Assembly: GCF_009026145.1 (NCBI RefSeq)
Contig: NZ_WBUE01000003.1
Span: 186,001-250,000 of the forward strand
Length of the DNA stretch: 64,000 nucleotides
Direction: 5' to 3'
From: Hyphomicrobium sp.
GTDB lineage: Bacteria; Pseudomonadota; Alphaproteobacteria; Rhizobiales; Hyphomicrobiaceae
The position numbers and the translations under genes were made by a program. Each line of letters opens with the position of its first letter. Positions within the stretch are counted from its first letter, which is position 1. Under the pieces are notes generated by a model. The model was not told where the DNA came from and made no database searches. It saw only the letters and a program-made list of their open reading frames with translations. This document shows, in pieces, positions 45,210 to 55,383 of the stretch.

Positions 45210-45697
45210 ATGTCATCGACCCCCGATGAGGCTGAAGGTGGAGCGGCCGACGACGCGACCGGCCCCGCAGCGATCTGCTTTGCTATGCCGAGCGTTCCGG
45301 TGCGTGCAATCTCGGCTGCGAGCTTCTCGGCCAGCATCGACTTCCAAATCTTGCCTGCGGTTCCGCTACCCAACATGGCCTCGGCGTTCTCGGGCATCAT
45401 GGCCTCGATCATGTTCTGCAGAAGCACCGCCTCGAACTGAACATAGACGTCGGAAATCTTCTGGGAGCCATCCGGCGCGGAGGATGGAGAAAGAAATCTC
45501 GCCGAACGAGTTGTGTCTGCGCCGGCATGCCGAACCTCCGCGGACCATGCAGGCGTGGGATCGGCCGGCTGCGCAACCGCATCCGCCGCACTGGTCGCTT
45601 CTCGGCTCAGCCTCTCGAGGCGGGATACCGCTTCGCGATGCTTTGCGGCATCGGCGGCCCGGGAAACGCCGAGAATGAGGTCGGGACCGGATGTCAT
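45206..45697 (-). CDS. flgJ: Rod-binding protein FlgJ, N-terminal type only
   Basis: The 163-residue protein has the rod-binding motif FEAVLLQNMIEAMMPENAEAM followed by GTAGKIWKSMLAEKLAAEIART. It lacks the muramidase domain fused to E. coli FlgJ. The N-terminus is polar and probably disordered. A separate lytic transglycosylase is encoded in the fliF operon at 19641. Confidence 0.88.
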   Translation of the reverse strand: MTSGPDLILGVSRAADAAKHREAVSRLERLSREATSAADAVAQPADPTPAWSAEVRHAGADTTRSARFLSPSSAPDGSQKISDVYVQFEAVLLQNMIEAMMPENAEAMLGSGTAGKIWKSMLAEKLAAEIARTGTLGIAKQIAAGPVASSAAPPSASSGVDDI

Positions 45698-45758
45698 GCT
45701 CAGTAACCGAACCCTTGCGCACCGAAGATGCTCGTTTGTGCAGCTTCACCCCCCGAGC

Positions 45759-46160
45759 TTATGGGAGGCTTGCGCCCTCGGGCCGCGTTATCCGCTCAAT
45801 GACGTCGAGCAGCTCCTTCTCCGCGCGAGCCCTGGCGTGCCGTTGCTCATAGGTGCGCGAGAGACGTTCCGCGCATTTTGTGCGTGAGGCAAGGACGCTC
45901 AGGGCTCGGGAGCGGCGCTCCAGCTCCTCGGCAACACGTACCGACTCTTCGCTGAGAGACTTCAATCGGCGCACGATGACGGGTACGAACAGGCCCTGAG
46001 GCCCTTCGTCCGTATTGAGCGAGCCACAAAGCTCCTCCTGCAAGGCTGCAAGCTCGGCCTGCCGGCTTCGTAAGCCGGTAATTCTTTCTTCCTCGAGCCG
46101 CTGCAAGCCCTTGTGTAGGTCGAGGAGGCGTCGGGCCTTTTTCAGCCGGGCTTCGATCAT
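45759..46160 (-). CDS. fliJ: FliJ-like coiled-coil protein
   Basis: The 133-residue protein is almost wholly coiled coil (RLKKARRLLDLHKGLQRLEEERI onward), with an interruption near residue 55. FliJ, the [15 protein letters not shown] coiled coil that binds FliI and FlhA, has this look and size. It lies between fliR and flgJ. Sequence alone cannot separate it from other small coiled-coil proteins. Confidence 0.5.
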   Translation of the reverse strand: MIEARLKKARRLLDLHKGLQRLEEERITGLRSRQAELAALQEELCGSLNTDEGPQGLFVPVIVRRLKSLSEESVRVAEELERRSRALSVLASRTKCAERLSRTYEQRHARARAEKELLDVIERITRPEGASLP

Positions 46161-46164
46161 AGCG

Positions 46165-46920
46165 TTACACTCTGGCGAGCCAATCCGAGAACCCAGTGAT
46201 AAACAGTTGCAGAGCCTCGCTGCAGGTGAAGTAGAGAATCATTCCGCCTCCGGCCAAGACGAACGGGATCGATATGAAATAGACGGGGATCTGCGGCGTC
46301 AGCTTGCCAAGGATGCCGAACATCAGGTTGATCAACAGTGAATAGACGATGAAGGGGGCGCTGATCCGCAGGGCGAGGAAGAAGGCGTCGGTGAGTGCGT
46401 CGACGATCTTCATCGCACCGAAGTTGGCCGCGAGCTGCTTGGCGACCGGTACGGCGGAGTAGGAATCCACGAGCGCGCGCAGCACTTCCCAGTGGAGGTC
46501 GGCGACGAAGATCAGCACGGACGCCGTCAAAGTGATGAGGCCCGTCACCGCCGCCACTGGCTCGCCTTCCTCGATCTGGGCGTCGGGGGTGTTCGAGAGC
46601 CCGACAAGCATCGTAATCGCGGACCCGGCGAACTGCAGGGCGAGGAAGAACATGCGCGCCATGAGCCCGATGATGGCGCCGACCAGCATCTCTGAGGCGA
46701 TCAACCCGAGGACGGCGACGGGCGAATCGTTGGGGGCTGCCTCCTGCACATCCGCGGCGAGCAGAGGCGCCAATGCCAGCGTTACGGCAATGGCGAGAAA
46801 AAGGCGCACTCGGGGTGGAACACGCGGAGACGAGAAGCCCGGCATCAACATCAGGCAGGTGCCGATCCGACAAAAGATCAGGAAGGTCGCCAGGACAACT
46901 TGCGGCCCAATGACCGTCAC
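46165..46920 (-). CDS. fliR: Flagellar export gate protein FliR
   Basis: The 251-residue membrane protein has six predicted helices and the FliR motifs [25 protein letters not shown] and [23 protein letters not shown]. It completes the FliPQR export gate core. Its start overlaps the flhA stop (ATGA). Confidence 0.94.
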   Translation of the reverse strand: MTVIGPQVVLATFLIFCRIGTCLMLMPGFSSPRVPPRVRLFLAIAVTLALAPLLAADVQEAAPNDSPVAVLGLIASEMLVGAIIGLMARMFFLALQFAGSAITMLVGLSNTPDAQIEEGEPVAAVTGLITLTASVLIFVADLHWEVLRALVDSYSAVPVAKQLAANFGAMKIVDALTDAFFLALRISAPFIVYSLLINLMFGILGKLTPQIPVYFISIPFVLAGGGMILYFTCSEALQLFITGFSDWLARV

Positions 46921-49007
46921 GAGATCGTCCCAAGCGACTTGATCTGGACTCCCCGAGCGATCTCCAGATGGGAGAGAACGGGCAGCGTTGCGAAGAGGCG
47001 TTCTATCACCATCCTGACGTAGGGCCGTGCGTCGGGAGCAGCGACCAGCACAAACCTATGCCGCTGGTCCATCAGGCGGCGGATCACACCTGTGGCTTCC
47101 GTACTGAACTGTTCGATCAGCTTCGGATCGATATCGAACTCAACTACTTCACCCTTGCCGTCGCGCTTGAGGCTCTGGTGGAAGGCGAGCTCCCAACGAT
47201 GGCCGAGACGTAGAACCTTTAACACGCCGTCATCTGCCATCTCGCCGCATATCTGCTGCGCCATGCGCAGGCGTACGTGCTCAGCGATCTGCTCAGCACG
47301 CCCCACGTGGGGAGCGATTTCGGCGATCGCCTCTAGGATCAAATGAAGATTGCGGACGGAGATGCGCTCAGCCAGCAAGAGCTTCAGCACCGCCTGCAAT
47401 CCCGAGTAGGAAATTCGCGACGGGATGATCTCATCGATCAGACGGCGATATTCCGGCTCGAGCCGATCCAACAACGCGCGCATGTCCTTGTACGAAAGAA
47501 GCTGCGCCAGGTTGTTGCGGATGACCTCGCCGAGGTGCGTCAGCAGCACCGACATATTGTCGACTGCCGTAAAGCCATCCCGTTGGAGCGCGCTCGCGAA
47601 CATTTCTGAAGTCCACAAGGCCCTCATGCCAAATGCAGGCTCGCGTGTCTCATCGCCCGGGACATTCGGCAACGGGCCGTCGCCGACGATGGCGAGCACG
47701 TCGCCGATGCGGAGTTCCTCGCTCGCCACCACGGTGCCGTGAATCTTGATCTGATAGCTCTTGGGCGGGACCGAAAGATCGTCGGTGAGACGGATCTCCG
47801 GCACGACAAACCCATATTGGCGCGCGAACTTGTGGCGCATCTTGCTCACCCGCTGGGCAAGCTCATTGTGCGCCGCCATCAGCGTTCCCGAGATCTGCTT
47901 ACCGAGGCACAGCTCCAACTCGACGGTCTTGAGCGATTCCTTGACCGACTGGCGCACCTCCTCCTCTGCCTTCAGCCTGGCCTCGCGTGCTTTTGCTTCC
48001 TCGGCGGCCTTCGCCGCCGCGTGACGGCGGGGAATGGCATAGGCGACGAACCCCATCGTGCACCCGAGCAAAGCGAAGGGGAGGAACGGCAGCCCCGGAG
48101 CGAAAGCGAGCACGAACATGACTACGCCGGCGAGAGTGAGCGCGCGCGGATGGTTGCCGAGCTGCCCGAATACCGCCTTCTCTGCGCTGCCGCGGGTTCC
48201 ACCCTTCGAAACGAGAAGGCCAGCCGCAAGCGCGACGATGAGGGCGGGAATTTGCGTGACGAGGCCGTCGCCTACCGACAGCTTGGTGAAAACGTCGGTT
48301 GCCTCGGAAAAGGACATGCCGTGCCGGGTCACACCTATGACGATCCCGCCGAACACGTTGATCGCCGTAATGATCAACCCGGCGATAGCATCGCCGCGCA
48401 CGAACTTCGAGGCACCGTCCATCGAGCCGAAAAACGAGCTCTCCTCCTCGAGCTCCCTGCGGCGGCGCATGGCTTCTTTCTCGTCGATGAGACCCGCAGA
48501 AAGGTCGGCATCGATCGCCATCTGCTTGCCGGGGATCGCATCGAGCGTGAAGCGCGCGCCGACCTCGGCGATACGCGTGGCACCCTTGGTGATGACGAGG
48601 AAATTCACCGTGATCAGGATCGCGAACACGATGGTCCCGATGATGAAGTCGCCGCTCATCACGAAATTGGAGAAGCCGGCGATGACATGCCCGGCCGCGG
48701 TGTAGCCCTCGGCTCCATGCGACAGGATGAGACGCGTTGTGGCAATATTCAGCGCCAGCCGCAGGATCGTCGCGATCAACAAGACGGTGGGAAATGCCGA
48801 GAAGTCGAGGGGACGCTGAATCCACAGCGCCACCATCAGCACCAACACTGAGAGCGCAATAGAGAAGGCAAGCCCCACGTCAATAAGCGGGGCAGGCAAC
48901 GGCAGGAACAGCACCGCCAAGATTAAGACGATGCCGATCGCGAGGCTGACATCCCGGCTCCCGGCTCGTTTGACCGGTGCCGCCGCTGTCACAATCGATT
49001 CGCCCAT
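46917..49007 (-). CDS. flhA: Flagellar export gate protein FlhA
   Basis: The 696-residue protein has seven or eight N-terminal membrane helices (about residues 18-325) and a large cytosolic domain that docks chaperone-substrate complexes. Typical blocks are [14 protein letters not shown], the [20 protein letters not shown] cytosolic loop and [21 protein letters not shown]. Length and order are normal. Confidence 0.96.
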   Translation of the reverse strand: MGESIVTAAAPVKRAGSRDVSLAIGIVLILAVLFLPLPAPLIDVGLAFSIALSVLVLMVALWIQRPLDFSAFPTVLLIATILRLALNIATTRLILSHGAEGYTAAGHVIAGFSNFVMSGDFIIGTIVFAILITVNFLVITKGATRIAEVGARFTLDAIPGKQMAIDADLSAGLIDEKEAMRRRRELEEESSFFGSMDGASKFVRGDAIAGLIITAINVFGGIVIGVTRHGMSFSEATDVFTKLSVGDGLVTQIPALIVALAAGLLVSKGGTRGSAEKAVFGQLGNHPRALTLAGVVMFVLAFAPGLPFLPFALLGCTMGFVAYAIPRRHAAAKAAEEAKAREARLKAEEEVRQSVKESLKTVELELCLGKQISGTLMAAHNELAQRVSKMRHKFARQYGFVVPEIRLTDDLSVPPKSYQIKIHGTVVASEELRIGDVLAIVGDGPLPNVPGDETREPAFGMRALWTSEMFASALQRDGFTAVDNMSVLLTHLGEVIRNNLAQLLSYKDMRALLDRLEPEYRRLIDEIIPSRISYSGLQAVLKLLLAERISVRNLHLILEAIAEIAPHVGRAEQIAEHVRLRMAQQICGEMADDGVLKVLRLGHRWELAFHQSLKRDGKGEVVEFDIDPKLIEQFSTEATGVIRRLMDQRHRFVLVAAPDARPYVRMVIERLFATLPVLSHLEIARGVQIKSLGTIS

Positions 49008-49083
49008 GACCTCCCCTCAGCCGCGCCAGCTAGGATTAGCCAGCGAAGCTTGCGCGAGGATGCCCTGACGCCGTCAGAGACGG

Positions 49084-49350
49084 TCAAAAGCCGTTCTGGA
49101 TGCGGCCATACACCTGCTCGGCGAAGGCATAGATCACCGTGCCAATGAAGGGAGCCATCAGCGAGGTCACCAGCAACGTGGCGATGATTTTGGGAATGAA
49201 CGTCAGGGTGATCTCTTGTATCTGCGTCAGGGCTTGCAGGAGAGCGATGACGATGCCGACCGCCATGGCGGCAACCACGGCAGGGCTGGAGGCAACGATG
49301 ATGGTCCAGATTGCCGCCTGCACGATATCGAGGGCGTCAGCCTGATTCAT
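49084..49350 (-). CDS. fliQ: Flagellar export gate protein FliQ
   Basis: The 88-residue protein has two membrane helices (AIWTIIVASSPAVVAAMAVG and IIATLLVTSLMAPFIGTVIY). The ATG at 49350 shares its A with the flgD stop; the long open frame upstream is a flgD shadow. The motif LQALTQIQEITLTFIPK is diagnostic. Confidence 0.94.
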   Translation of the reverse strand: MNQADALDIVQAAIWTIIVASSPAVVAAMAVGIVIALLQALTQIQEITLTFIPKIIATLLVTSLMAPFIGTVIYAFAEQVYGRIQNGF

Positions 49351-49757
49351 CAGCTCACCTTCACGCCTTCGCCGAGCAGGAGCTCCTTGCCGTTCTCCAG
49401 GATTGCCACCGCCCCACCGGTTATGATGCGGACAGAGGCGACTTTGCCGCTGACGCTGCCGTCTCCCGCAGTGACAGTGTGTCCGATAAGTCCATCGACC
49501 TGCGACAAAGCCATCGAGGTCATCAGCGCGTCGAGCTTGGCATTCGTCTGGATCGCCTGCTCGACATTGGAGAAGGATGCGATCTGCCCCATCCACTCGG
49601 CGGGATCAGCGGGATCGGTCGGATCCTGATTCTGCATCTGCGCAATCAGGAGTCTGAGGAAGGCCGTATAGTCGAGCGAAGCAGCGGAGGTCCCGTTCGT
49701 TTGCGATGTCTGAGTATTGTTCTGCAACGCCGTGGGAGTTGTCGTCGAAACTTGCAT
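49350..49757 (-). CDS. flgD: Hook-capping protein FlgD, short form
   Basis: The 135-residue protein has the FlgD N-terminal motif FLRLLIAQMQNQDPTDP and NVEQAIQTNAKLDAL. It ends after a small beta-rich part (LIGHTVTAGDGSVSGKV), without the Fn3/tudor domains of enterobacterial FlgD; this short form is usual in rhizobia. The start at 49757 couples to flbT (TGATG); an ATG at 49772 is also possible. Confidence 0.9.
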   Translation of the reverse strand: MQVSTTTPTALQNNTQTSQTNGTSAASLDYTAFLRLLIAQMQNQDPTDPADPAEWMGQIASFSNVEQAIQTNAKLDALMTSMALSQVDGLIGHTVTAGDGSVSGKVASVRIITGGAVAILENGKELLLGEGVKVS

Positions 49758-50197
49758 CAGGGCACCTCGCATTGCTGGTGAATGTCGGTATTGTCGGCGC
49801 GACTCCCCTGAGCAAGGATGTCATCCTCAATTGCAAAGAGTGAGCGAAGCATTTTGAGCACGTCGAAGAGTCGTCCGCGCTCGAAGAGCTCACGCACTTC
49901 CGCGAGGCCCTGGCGAATTGTCACGTTCTCGAAGGACGCCAACAGGGAGGCGTGCGACTCGTGGAACATGGCGCACGCATCCGCGCTGTTGGCCGGATCG
50001 ATCAGGACCGTCTGAACGACGAAGTAGAGCTGACGCAGCGGGGTTCGCGTGTTCTCGGGATGGAGAACGTGGTGCTCCAAGAGGAAGGTGACGTCGTTGA
50101 GGAACTCTATGGAGACCTTGCGATCGACCTTGAGCACGGCCCCGTTGACGTAAATCCGCTCTCCCGGCTTCAGGGAGATTTGCAGGTTTTTCTTCAT
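49757..50197 (-). CDS. flbT: Flagellin biosynthesis repressor FlbT
   Basis: The start is the ATG at 50197, in an ATGA overlap with flaF, giving 146 residues. The N-terminal segment LQISLKPGERIYVNGAVLKV and the VTFLLEHHVLHPENTRTPLRQLYF block are typical. In Caulobacter FlbT binds the flagellin mRNA leader and promotes its decay until the hook is complete. Here the likely targets are the three structured flagellin leaders at 27.3-29.9 kb. Confidence 0.92.
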   Translation of the reverse strand: MKKNLQISLKPGERIYVNGAVLKVDRKVSIEFLNDVTFLLEHHVLHPENTRTPLRQLYFVVQTVLIDPANSADACAMFHESHASLLASFENVTIRQGLAEVRELFERGRLFDVLKMLRSLFAIEDDILAQGSRADNTDIHQQCEVP

Positions 50198-50541
50198 TTG
50201 AGGCCGTCGTGGAGAGCCGTCGTGACTTCGATCAGCGGCTTGAAGTCGGTCGACTTGCCCAGCCGAATGTTCTCCGTCTCGCGGATCACCCAAAGACCGA
50301 TCGAGATGATCTCGGCGCGAAGCTCTTTGGGCAACGCATTCTCGGGACTTGCAAGATCTTCCAGGAAGGTCGCCCAGATGCGGCGGCAGTACGCAAGCGC
50401 CTCAATCGCCTCGCGCGAATTGGGCCCCTTTTCGTCCGCCGCCTTGAACAGCTCCAAACACCGCTCGAACAGCTGCCGCTCCCGCTCGCGGGCGAGCTTC
50501 GGGCTATTCTCAAGTACGTCGGCGTAGGGAATTTGGTACAT
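50194..50541 (-). CDS. flaF: Flagellar biosynthesis regulator FlaF
   Basis: The 115-residue helical protein shows the family motifs LFERCLELFKAAD, then YCRRIWATFLEDLASPENALP and EIISIGLWVIRETE. FlaF acts with FlbT in controlling flagellin translation and secretion in alphaproteobacteria. It lies between flgL and flbT. Confidence 0.92.
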   Translation of the reverse strand: MYQIPYADVLENSPKLARERERQLFERCLELFKAADEKGPNSREAIEALAYCRRIWATFLEDLASPENALPKELRAEIISIGLWVIRETENIRLGKSTDFKPLIEVTTALHDGLK

Positions 50542-50585
50542 TTCTCGTCTCTGTTTCAGAATGGTTGAGCGTTGCGTTCACTAGA

Positions 50586-51635
50586 TCAGAGGTAGTCGAG
50601 AATGCTGAGGCCCATGATGCGCGCGGTCAGCGCGTAGGAGGTCTCAATCTGCGTTAACAGTGCCGACACCCGGGTCGCGGCCTCGTTTGGATCGACAGCT
50701 TCAAGCGAGTTCACCTGCGTGGTCATGATGTCGAGCTGCAGTGACATCCGCTCGCTGGCGTCGCTGACTCGCTGCTGCGCGACTCCAAGCTTCGACTGCA
50801 GCTCGCTCAGGTCTTGAATCGCCTCGTTGACGTCGCGGATTGCCTGATCGACGACCGCCTCAAAGGCCGGTTGACTGAGATTCTCGACCCCGAGATCGGC
50901 GACCATGGTGTAAGCCTTGGCCAGCTTGCGGAAGGCCGCCTCGTTGGCGTTGGTCGACGTCTCGATGAGCTCGCTCGTCGAGATGCGATTGCGCATGTTC
51001 TGGCTCGAGGCCGACGACCAGTCCGCGCTCCAAGACGGGTCGTTGAACAGATCCGCGAATGTCGTGTCGAGAAAAGTCTGCATGTCGGCCGCGCTGATAT
51101 TCTGCACGGCCGGGTCCGACTGTGTGATTCCGAAGTCTGCCAGGAACGCATTTGCAACGCCCTGGCGGCTGGCGGGCGCGGGGGTGCCGAAATACTCGGT
51201 GATCGGTTTCACGTCGGAGTTCACGCCGGCAAACAGGTAGCCGTCGCCGAACGACGTGTTCACGGTGTCGAGGAAGCCTTCGAGCCGGCTCTCGGCTTCG
51301 GTTTGCACCCCTAAGGCGTTCGCCCCACCGATGCGCGAGCCCAGCAACTGGCCGACGAAGTCCTGCGCATTGTCGACAAGATTCTGCAGCGTCGATTGCG
51401 TTGCCTTGAGGCGCGTGGAGACGGTTGTGTTGGTCTCGATGATGGTCGTGAGACGCGAATGCTCCTGGCGCAAGGAGATCGCTTGGCTGGTTCGGAAGCC
51501 GAGGCTCTTTCCCACGTCGGCAAGCCGACTGGTGGTCATTTCCTTCTCGGCCTCGGCCAGCTCCTGCTGCACCTTCATCAGCGACGAGCGGGTCGCCGCA
51601 GAGATCGCGCTGGTGGAGATGAACGTTGTCTTCAT
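50586..51635 (-). CDS. flgL: Hook-filament junction protein FlgL (HAP3)
   Basis: The 349-residue protein has flagellin-like N- and C-terminal coiled-coil ends (SLMKVQQELAEAEKEMTTSRL, then TRVSALLTQIETSYALTARI), consistent with the flagellin-family protein that joins hook and filament. It follows flgK by four bases. Confidence 0.9.
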   Translation of the reverse strand: MKTTFISTSAISAATRSSLMKVQQELAEAEKEMTTSRLADVGKSLGFRTSQAISLRQEHSRLTTIIETNTTVSTRLKATQSTLQNLVDNAQDFVGQLLGSRIGGANALGVQTEAESRLEGFLDTVNTSFGDGYLFAGVNSDVKPITEYFGTPAPASRQGVANAFLADFGITQSDPAVQNISAADMQTFLDTTFADLFNDPSWSADWSSASSQNMRNRISTSELIETSTNANEAAFRKLAKAYTMVADLGVENLSQPAFEAVVDQAIRDVNEAIQDLSELQSKLGVAQQRVSDASERMSLQLDIMTTQVNSLEAVDPNEAATRVSALLTQIETSYALTARIMGLSILDYL

Positions 51636-51639
51636 CGCG

Positions 51640-53109
51640 TCATCCCACTGATGCCAACAGCGTGGCCAGCATCGAGTCGATGGTGGAGATCAGCTTGCTG
51701 GATGCCTGGTAAGTTCGCTCGAGCTCGAGCATCAGCGTCATTTCTTCGTCGAGATTGACGCCCGTGACCTTGCTGAGAGCCTCGGAGGACCGTTCCAGAA
51801 GAGTGACGCGGTAGTCGGCCTCATCACTCGCTGTCCTTCGAGCCTCCTCGAGCCACGCCGCCGAAGAGGAAGCGAAACTCTTGAGAGTCGCGGAAGAGGA
51901 GAGGTTCGCCGCAGGATCGAACGGTTGCGTTGCGTTCATCTGATCGAGCAGTTGCTCCAGACGATCCGTATAGGCGGACGCCCCGCTGGAGTTGTAGAGG
52001 TAGGCAGCGCCGTTGATACCGCCGTCGCGCAAAAGCTCCGCATTGCCGCCCTGATCAGGATCGACCAACGCGTTGACCGTAATAGCACCGGCCAACCCAG
52101 CCGTGATGCTGCCGCTCGGTGGGAGCGCCGGGGCGCCGCTCCAGGTGAACAGACCTGGCACGTCGGGCAGCGCGGGTACGGCACTCTGATCGCTCTCTGC
52201 GAACGCGGCGATCAAGCCTCTCGCAACCTCGTCGAGCTGGCTCTGATAGGTGACCGCAAGCTCGTCCCTCACCTTCACAAGGCCAGTGATGCGCCCGGAG
52301 CCCACGCCCATGGTGGCCGAGCTTCCCGTGATGGGCACGCCATCTGCGTAGACGGCGTTTCCGGTTGTAGCCGCCGAGTAGATGGACGTCGGCTGGAAGG
52401 TGATAGCCCGCGCGCTCACGTCGAACAGCGTGACGCCGCTGTCCGTGTAGATCGCCATGTCGTTGTCGGCGCGCGTAAAGGTTCTGATCCCGATCTCCCC
52501 GGAGATCTCTTTCAGGATCTGATCGCGCTGATCGAGATAGTCGGTGACATCCGCACCGGACCTCGTTCCCTTGACAATTTCGGCATTCACCGCCTCGAAG
52601 CGCGACAGCAGCGTGTTGAGATTCTCGACAGCGCCGGCAATGTCCGCATCGGCCTGGGCCCGAACGTTCTGCACGAGGTCGGTGGCGCTGTTGAGTGCCG
52701 TAGCCAGGTCGCGCGCCGTGGCCACTGCCGACTGGGCGTGAGCCGTGCTGGCCGGAGCCGCCGCGTATTGTTGAATCGCATTGGCCAGCTTTTGCACGAG
52801 CGCCGCCGGCGAGGATTCGAGCTCCGTGTCGTTTACGGTCTGCTCCAGCTGCTCGAGCGCTTCGACGATCGCGCGCTGGCCAGCCTCGCTCGACGTGCTG
52901 CTCAGCACATTGTTGAAGAGGGCAACATTGACGACGCGGGTCACCGAGGCGAGACGCACCCCATAACCCGGGATGGTGATGACCTCGGCGTTCTTGCGCG
53001 ATGCCGTAGGATCTCCCGCGCGCGCAACGTTGCGCGAGAGGACCGACGTCTGCTCAGCCGTCGTAGCCAGGCTAGATATGGCCGTATTTAGACTGGCTGA
53101 GAGCGACAT
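51640..53109 (-). CDS. flgK: Hook-filament junction protein FlgK (HAP1)
   Basis: The 489-residue protein has the FlgK N-terminal segment (LNTAISSLATTAEQTSVLSRNVARAGD), a DYLDQRDQILKEISGEIGI block, and the C-terminal GVNLDEEMTLMLELERTYQAS motif. It follows flgE by 38 bases. FlgK, FlgL and the FlgN-like protein are all encoded in this operon. Confidence 0.93.
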   Translation of the reverse strand: MSLSASLNTAISSLATTAEQTSVLSRNVARAGDPTASRKNAEVITIPGYGVRLASVTRVVNVALFNNVLSSTSSEAGQRAIVEALEQLEQTVNDTELESSPAALVQKLANAIQQYAAAPASTAHAQSAVATARDLATALNSATDLVQNVRAQADADIAGAVENLNTLLSRFEAVNAEIVKGTRSGADVTDYLDQRDQILKEISGEIGIRTFTRADNDMAIYTDSGVTLFDVSARAITFQPTSIYSAATTGNAVYADGVPITGSSATMGVGSGRITGLVKVRDELAVTYQSQLDEVARGLIAAFAESDQSAVPALPDVPGLFTWSGAPALPPSGSITAGLAGAITVNALVDPDQGGNAELLRDGGINGAAYLYNSSGASAYTDRLEQLLDQMNATQPFDPAANLSSSATLKSFASSSAAWLEEARRTASDEADYRVTLLERSSEALSKVTGVNLDEEMTLMLELERTYQASSKLISTIDSMLATLLASVG

Positions 53110-53147
53110 CTAATTAAATTCCCGAGGCTCGCGTAGCTGCGGATCCC

Positions 53148-54410
53148 TTAACGCTTGAGGTTGACGAGGACTTCCATCAACTCCGAACCCGTCTGAAAGA
53201 CCTTGGAGTTGGCCGTGTAGTTGCGCTCCGCTTCGATCATCGTCGTGAGTTCGGAGGCAAGATCAACCGTCGACTGCTCGAGAGCGCCCGACACCATCGT
53301 CCCAAATCCGCTCTCGCCCGGGAAGCCGATCTGAATCTCTCCGGAATCGGCGGTTGGCACGAAGACGTTGCCGGCCAGGGGCTGCATGTTGTCCGGGCTT
53401 GCCACGCCCGCGAGGGGAATCTTGTAGGTCGCGACGCGTGTGCCGCTCTCGAACACAGCGTAAAGCGTGCCGTCATCGGCGATTTCGATACGCTCAACCT
53501 CGCTCGGAGCATTGCCGTTGACGACCGTCGCATCGAGGATGGTGTAGTCGGCCGCCAGCTGACTGCTACCCGACATGTCGAGCACGAGCGTCGCGCCATT
53601 TGGTATAGGCACGCTGATCGACGTCGGACTCGATGGATCGAGCTGGCCGTTCGTCATGTCGAAGGTCAGCGTCTGGGTCGCCAGCGCACCGCCCGCGTAC
53701 GGGAAGCCGCCACCTGGCGCAGCATCGGCACTATTGAAGACCGAGATCTCCCAATCGCCGCCGCCGAGATTGGAGGAGTAAACGTCGAGGGTTATCTGAT
53801 TGCCGAGGTTGTCATAGGCGACCAGCGACGACATCGCCGTATACTGGGCCGTCGCGGCGTTGGCCGACGGCAGATTGGCGGGCGCAATTACGGTGGAGTT
53901 CACGGGCAGGTTGACGTTGAGCGCGCCCGCAGTCGAAGGGTTGGCCTGAAGCGCAAGAGTGCCGATGTTGACGACCTCCAGCCCCGCGGTTCCGTTCGCG
54001 ACGATGGTGGGGCCGCCGCCGAGCAGGCTGTAACCCATGAGCTTGTAGCCGGCCGCGTTCACCAGGTCTCCTGTCCCGTTCGGAGTGAAGGAACCGGCGC
54101 GCGTCAGAAAGGTCTGCCCGCTATCCGACGAGACCAGGAAGAAACCCTGGCCCTTGACTGCTAGATCCGAGACCGACGTTGTAAAGTTGAAGGCGCCTTG
54201 CTCGCTGATCGCATAGCGCGTGTGTGATTCGACGCTGCCCGAGACGTACTCGGTCCCTCCCGAATCAAGAACGAGCGAGGAGAACTCCATCGACGCGCGC
54301 TTGTAGCCCGTGGTACTCGAGTTCGCGATGTTGTCGGAGACGGCACCCAGCCGATTGGCCTGCGCAGCCATGCCGGATGCACTCGTTCGCATCGTACTGT
54401 AGAGACCCAT
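53148..54410 (-). CDS. flgE: Flagellar hook protein FlgE
   Basis: The 420-residue protein has the N-terminal motif RLGAVSDNIANSSTTGYKRA, a large central domain typical of hooks, and the C-terminal LTTMIEAERNYTANSKVFQTGSELM. It is the first structural gene of the operon and begins 82 bases after the ftcR stop. Confidence 0.94.
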   Translation of the reverse strand: MGLYSTMRTSASGMAAQANRLGAVSDNIANSSTTGYKRASMEFSSLVLDSGGTEYVSGSVESHTRYAISEQGAFNFTTSVSDLAVKGQGFFLVSSDSGQTFLTRAGSFTPNGTGDLVNAAGYKLMGYSLLGGGPTIVANGTAGLEVVNIGTLALQANPSTAGALNVNLPVNSTVIAPANLPSANAATAQYTAMSSLVAYDNLGNQITLDVYSSNLGGGDWEISVFNSADAAPGGGFPYAGGALATQTLTFDMTNGQLDPSSPTSISVPIPNGATLVLDMSGSSQLAADYTILDATVVNGNAPSEVERIEIADDGTLYAVFESGTRVATYKIPLAGVASPDNMQPLAGNVFVPTADSGEIQIGFPGESGFGTMVSGALEQSTVDLASELTTMIEAERNYTANSKVFQTGSELMEVLVNLKR

Positions 54411-54492
54411 TGGCTATGCTCCTCGTAATGCAACCGCATAGCGGATTGGATCATTTCGGGCTTGCGCGAGGCTGAATTGGCGCCCGCTTTAT

Positions 54493-55161
54493 TTAAACGA
54501 TCAGCCGGTAGCCCAGGTAACGTTGCGAATCGATCGGGTCATGCCCCAGCCGGTGGCGCAACCTCTTGCGCAGCTTACTGATATGACTCTCGATCACGTT
54601 CTCATCGATCTCGTCTGAGAAGAGGCCGTAGACGAAATTGAAGATCTGAGTCTTCGTGACGCGTCGCCCCTTGTTGCTGACCAGATATTCTAGAATGCGC
54701 CGCTCGCGCCGCGGCAGGTGCAGCTGCTGCCCCGCGACCTCTGGGTCGCGCCCGTCGCCAAACACGCGAATGTACCCGCTGGCGGTGCCCTCGAACTCGA
54801 CCGCAACTCGCTGCTTGATGGCCCTGATCCGCGCCAGGATCTCGTGAATGTGTACCGTGTCGCCGATAACGTCATCGACGCCGGAAGCGAAGAGTTCGAG
54901 CGTCTCTTGAAGCGATTTGCCGCCGTTGAGAGCGAGCACCGGCGCACGCGACCGCTGCTTGATCATCCTCGGGAAAGTACGGCGGTCACTGAATTCGCCC
55001 AGAACAAAGGCCTCGACAGCGGCCAAGTCGGGGTCGGGAGCGGTTCTCACCCAATCCTGGAAGTCCGATGCCGCCAGCCCTTCTGTGGAGATGCCCTCGC
55101 GGCTAAACCCTAGCGTGTCTACATCCGTCAACGCCTCACGATCATCGACAATTATGATCAT
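54493..55161 (-). CDS. ftcR: Flagellar transcriptional regulator FtcR/Rem
   Basis: The 222-residue protein is an OmpR-type regulator: a receiver-like N-terminal domain and a C-terminal winged helix (LPRRERRILEYLVSNKGRRVTK, then VIESHISKLRKRLRHRLG). The receiver lacks the phosphoacceptor Asp-x-x-Met-Pro block, so it is probably not controlled by phosphorylation. FtcR in Brucella and Rem in Sinorhizobium activate flagellar genes and have this degenerate receiver. It lies directly upstream of flgE. Confidence 0.88.
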   Translation of the reverse strand: MIIIVDDREALTDVDTLGFSREGISTEGLAASDFQDWVRTAPDPDLAAVEAFVLGEFSDRRTFPRMIKQRSRAPVLALNGGKSLQETLELFASGVDDVIGDTVHIHEILARIRAIKQRVAVEFEGTASGYIRVFGDGRDPEVAGQQLHLPRRERRILEYLVSNKGRRVTKTQIFNFVYGLFSDEIDENVIESHISKLRKRLRHRLGHDPIDSQRYLGYRLIV

Positions 55162-55383
55162 CGTAGCCCCCCGAATCGCTTGATGATCAGGATGTCATTC
55201 CACAAGTTATGCACAACAACCTATGATTGATCTCCGATAATCGTCTCACTGAATAGATTTGCTGATGCGAGTTTGCATCTATCGTTGTTGGTCGACACCG
55301 ACACCCACTCCCTCTGGTATTTGCGCAAGCTTGGCGCAGGCTGACCATCCTAATGAAATCTCGACTTGATCGGGATCGAGGGA

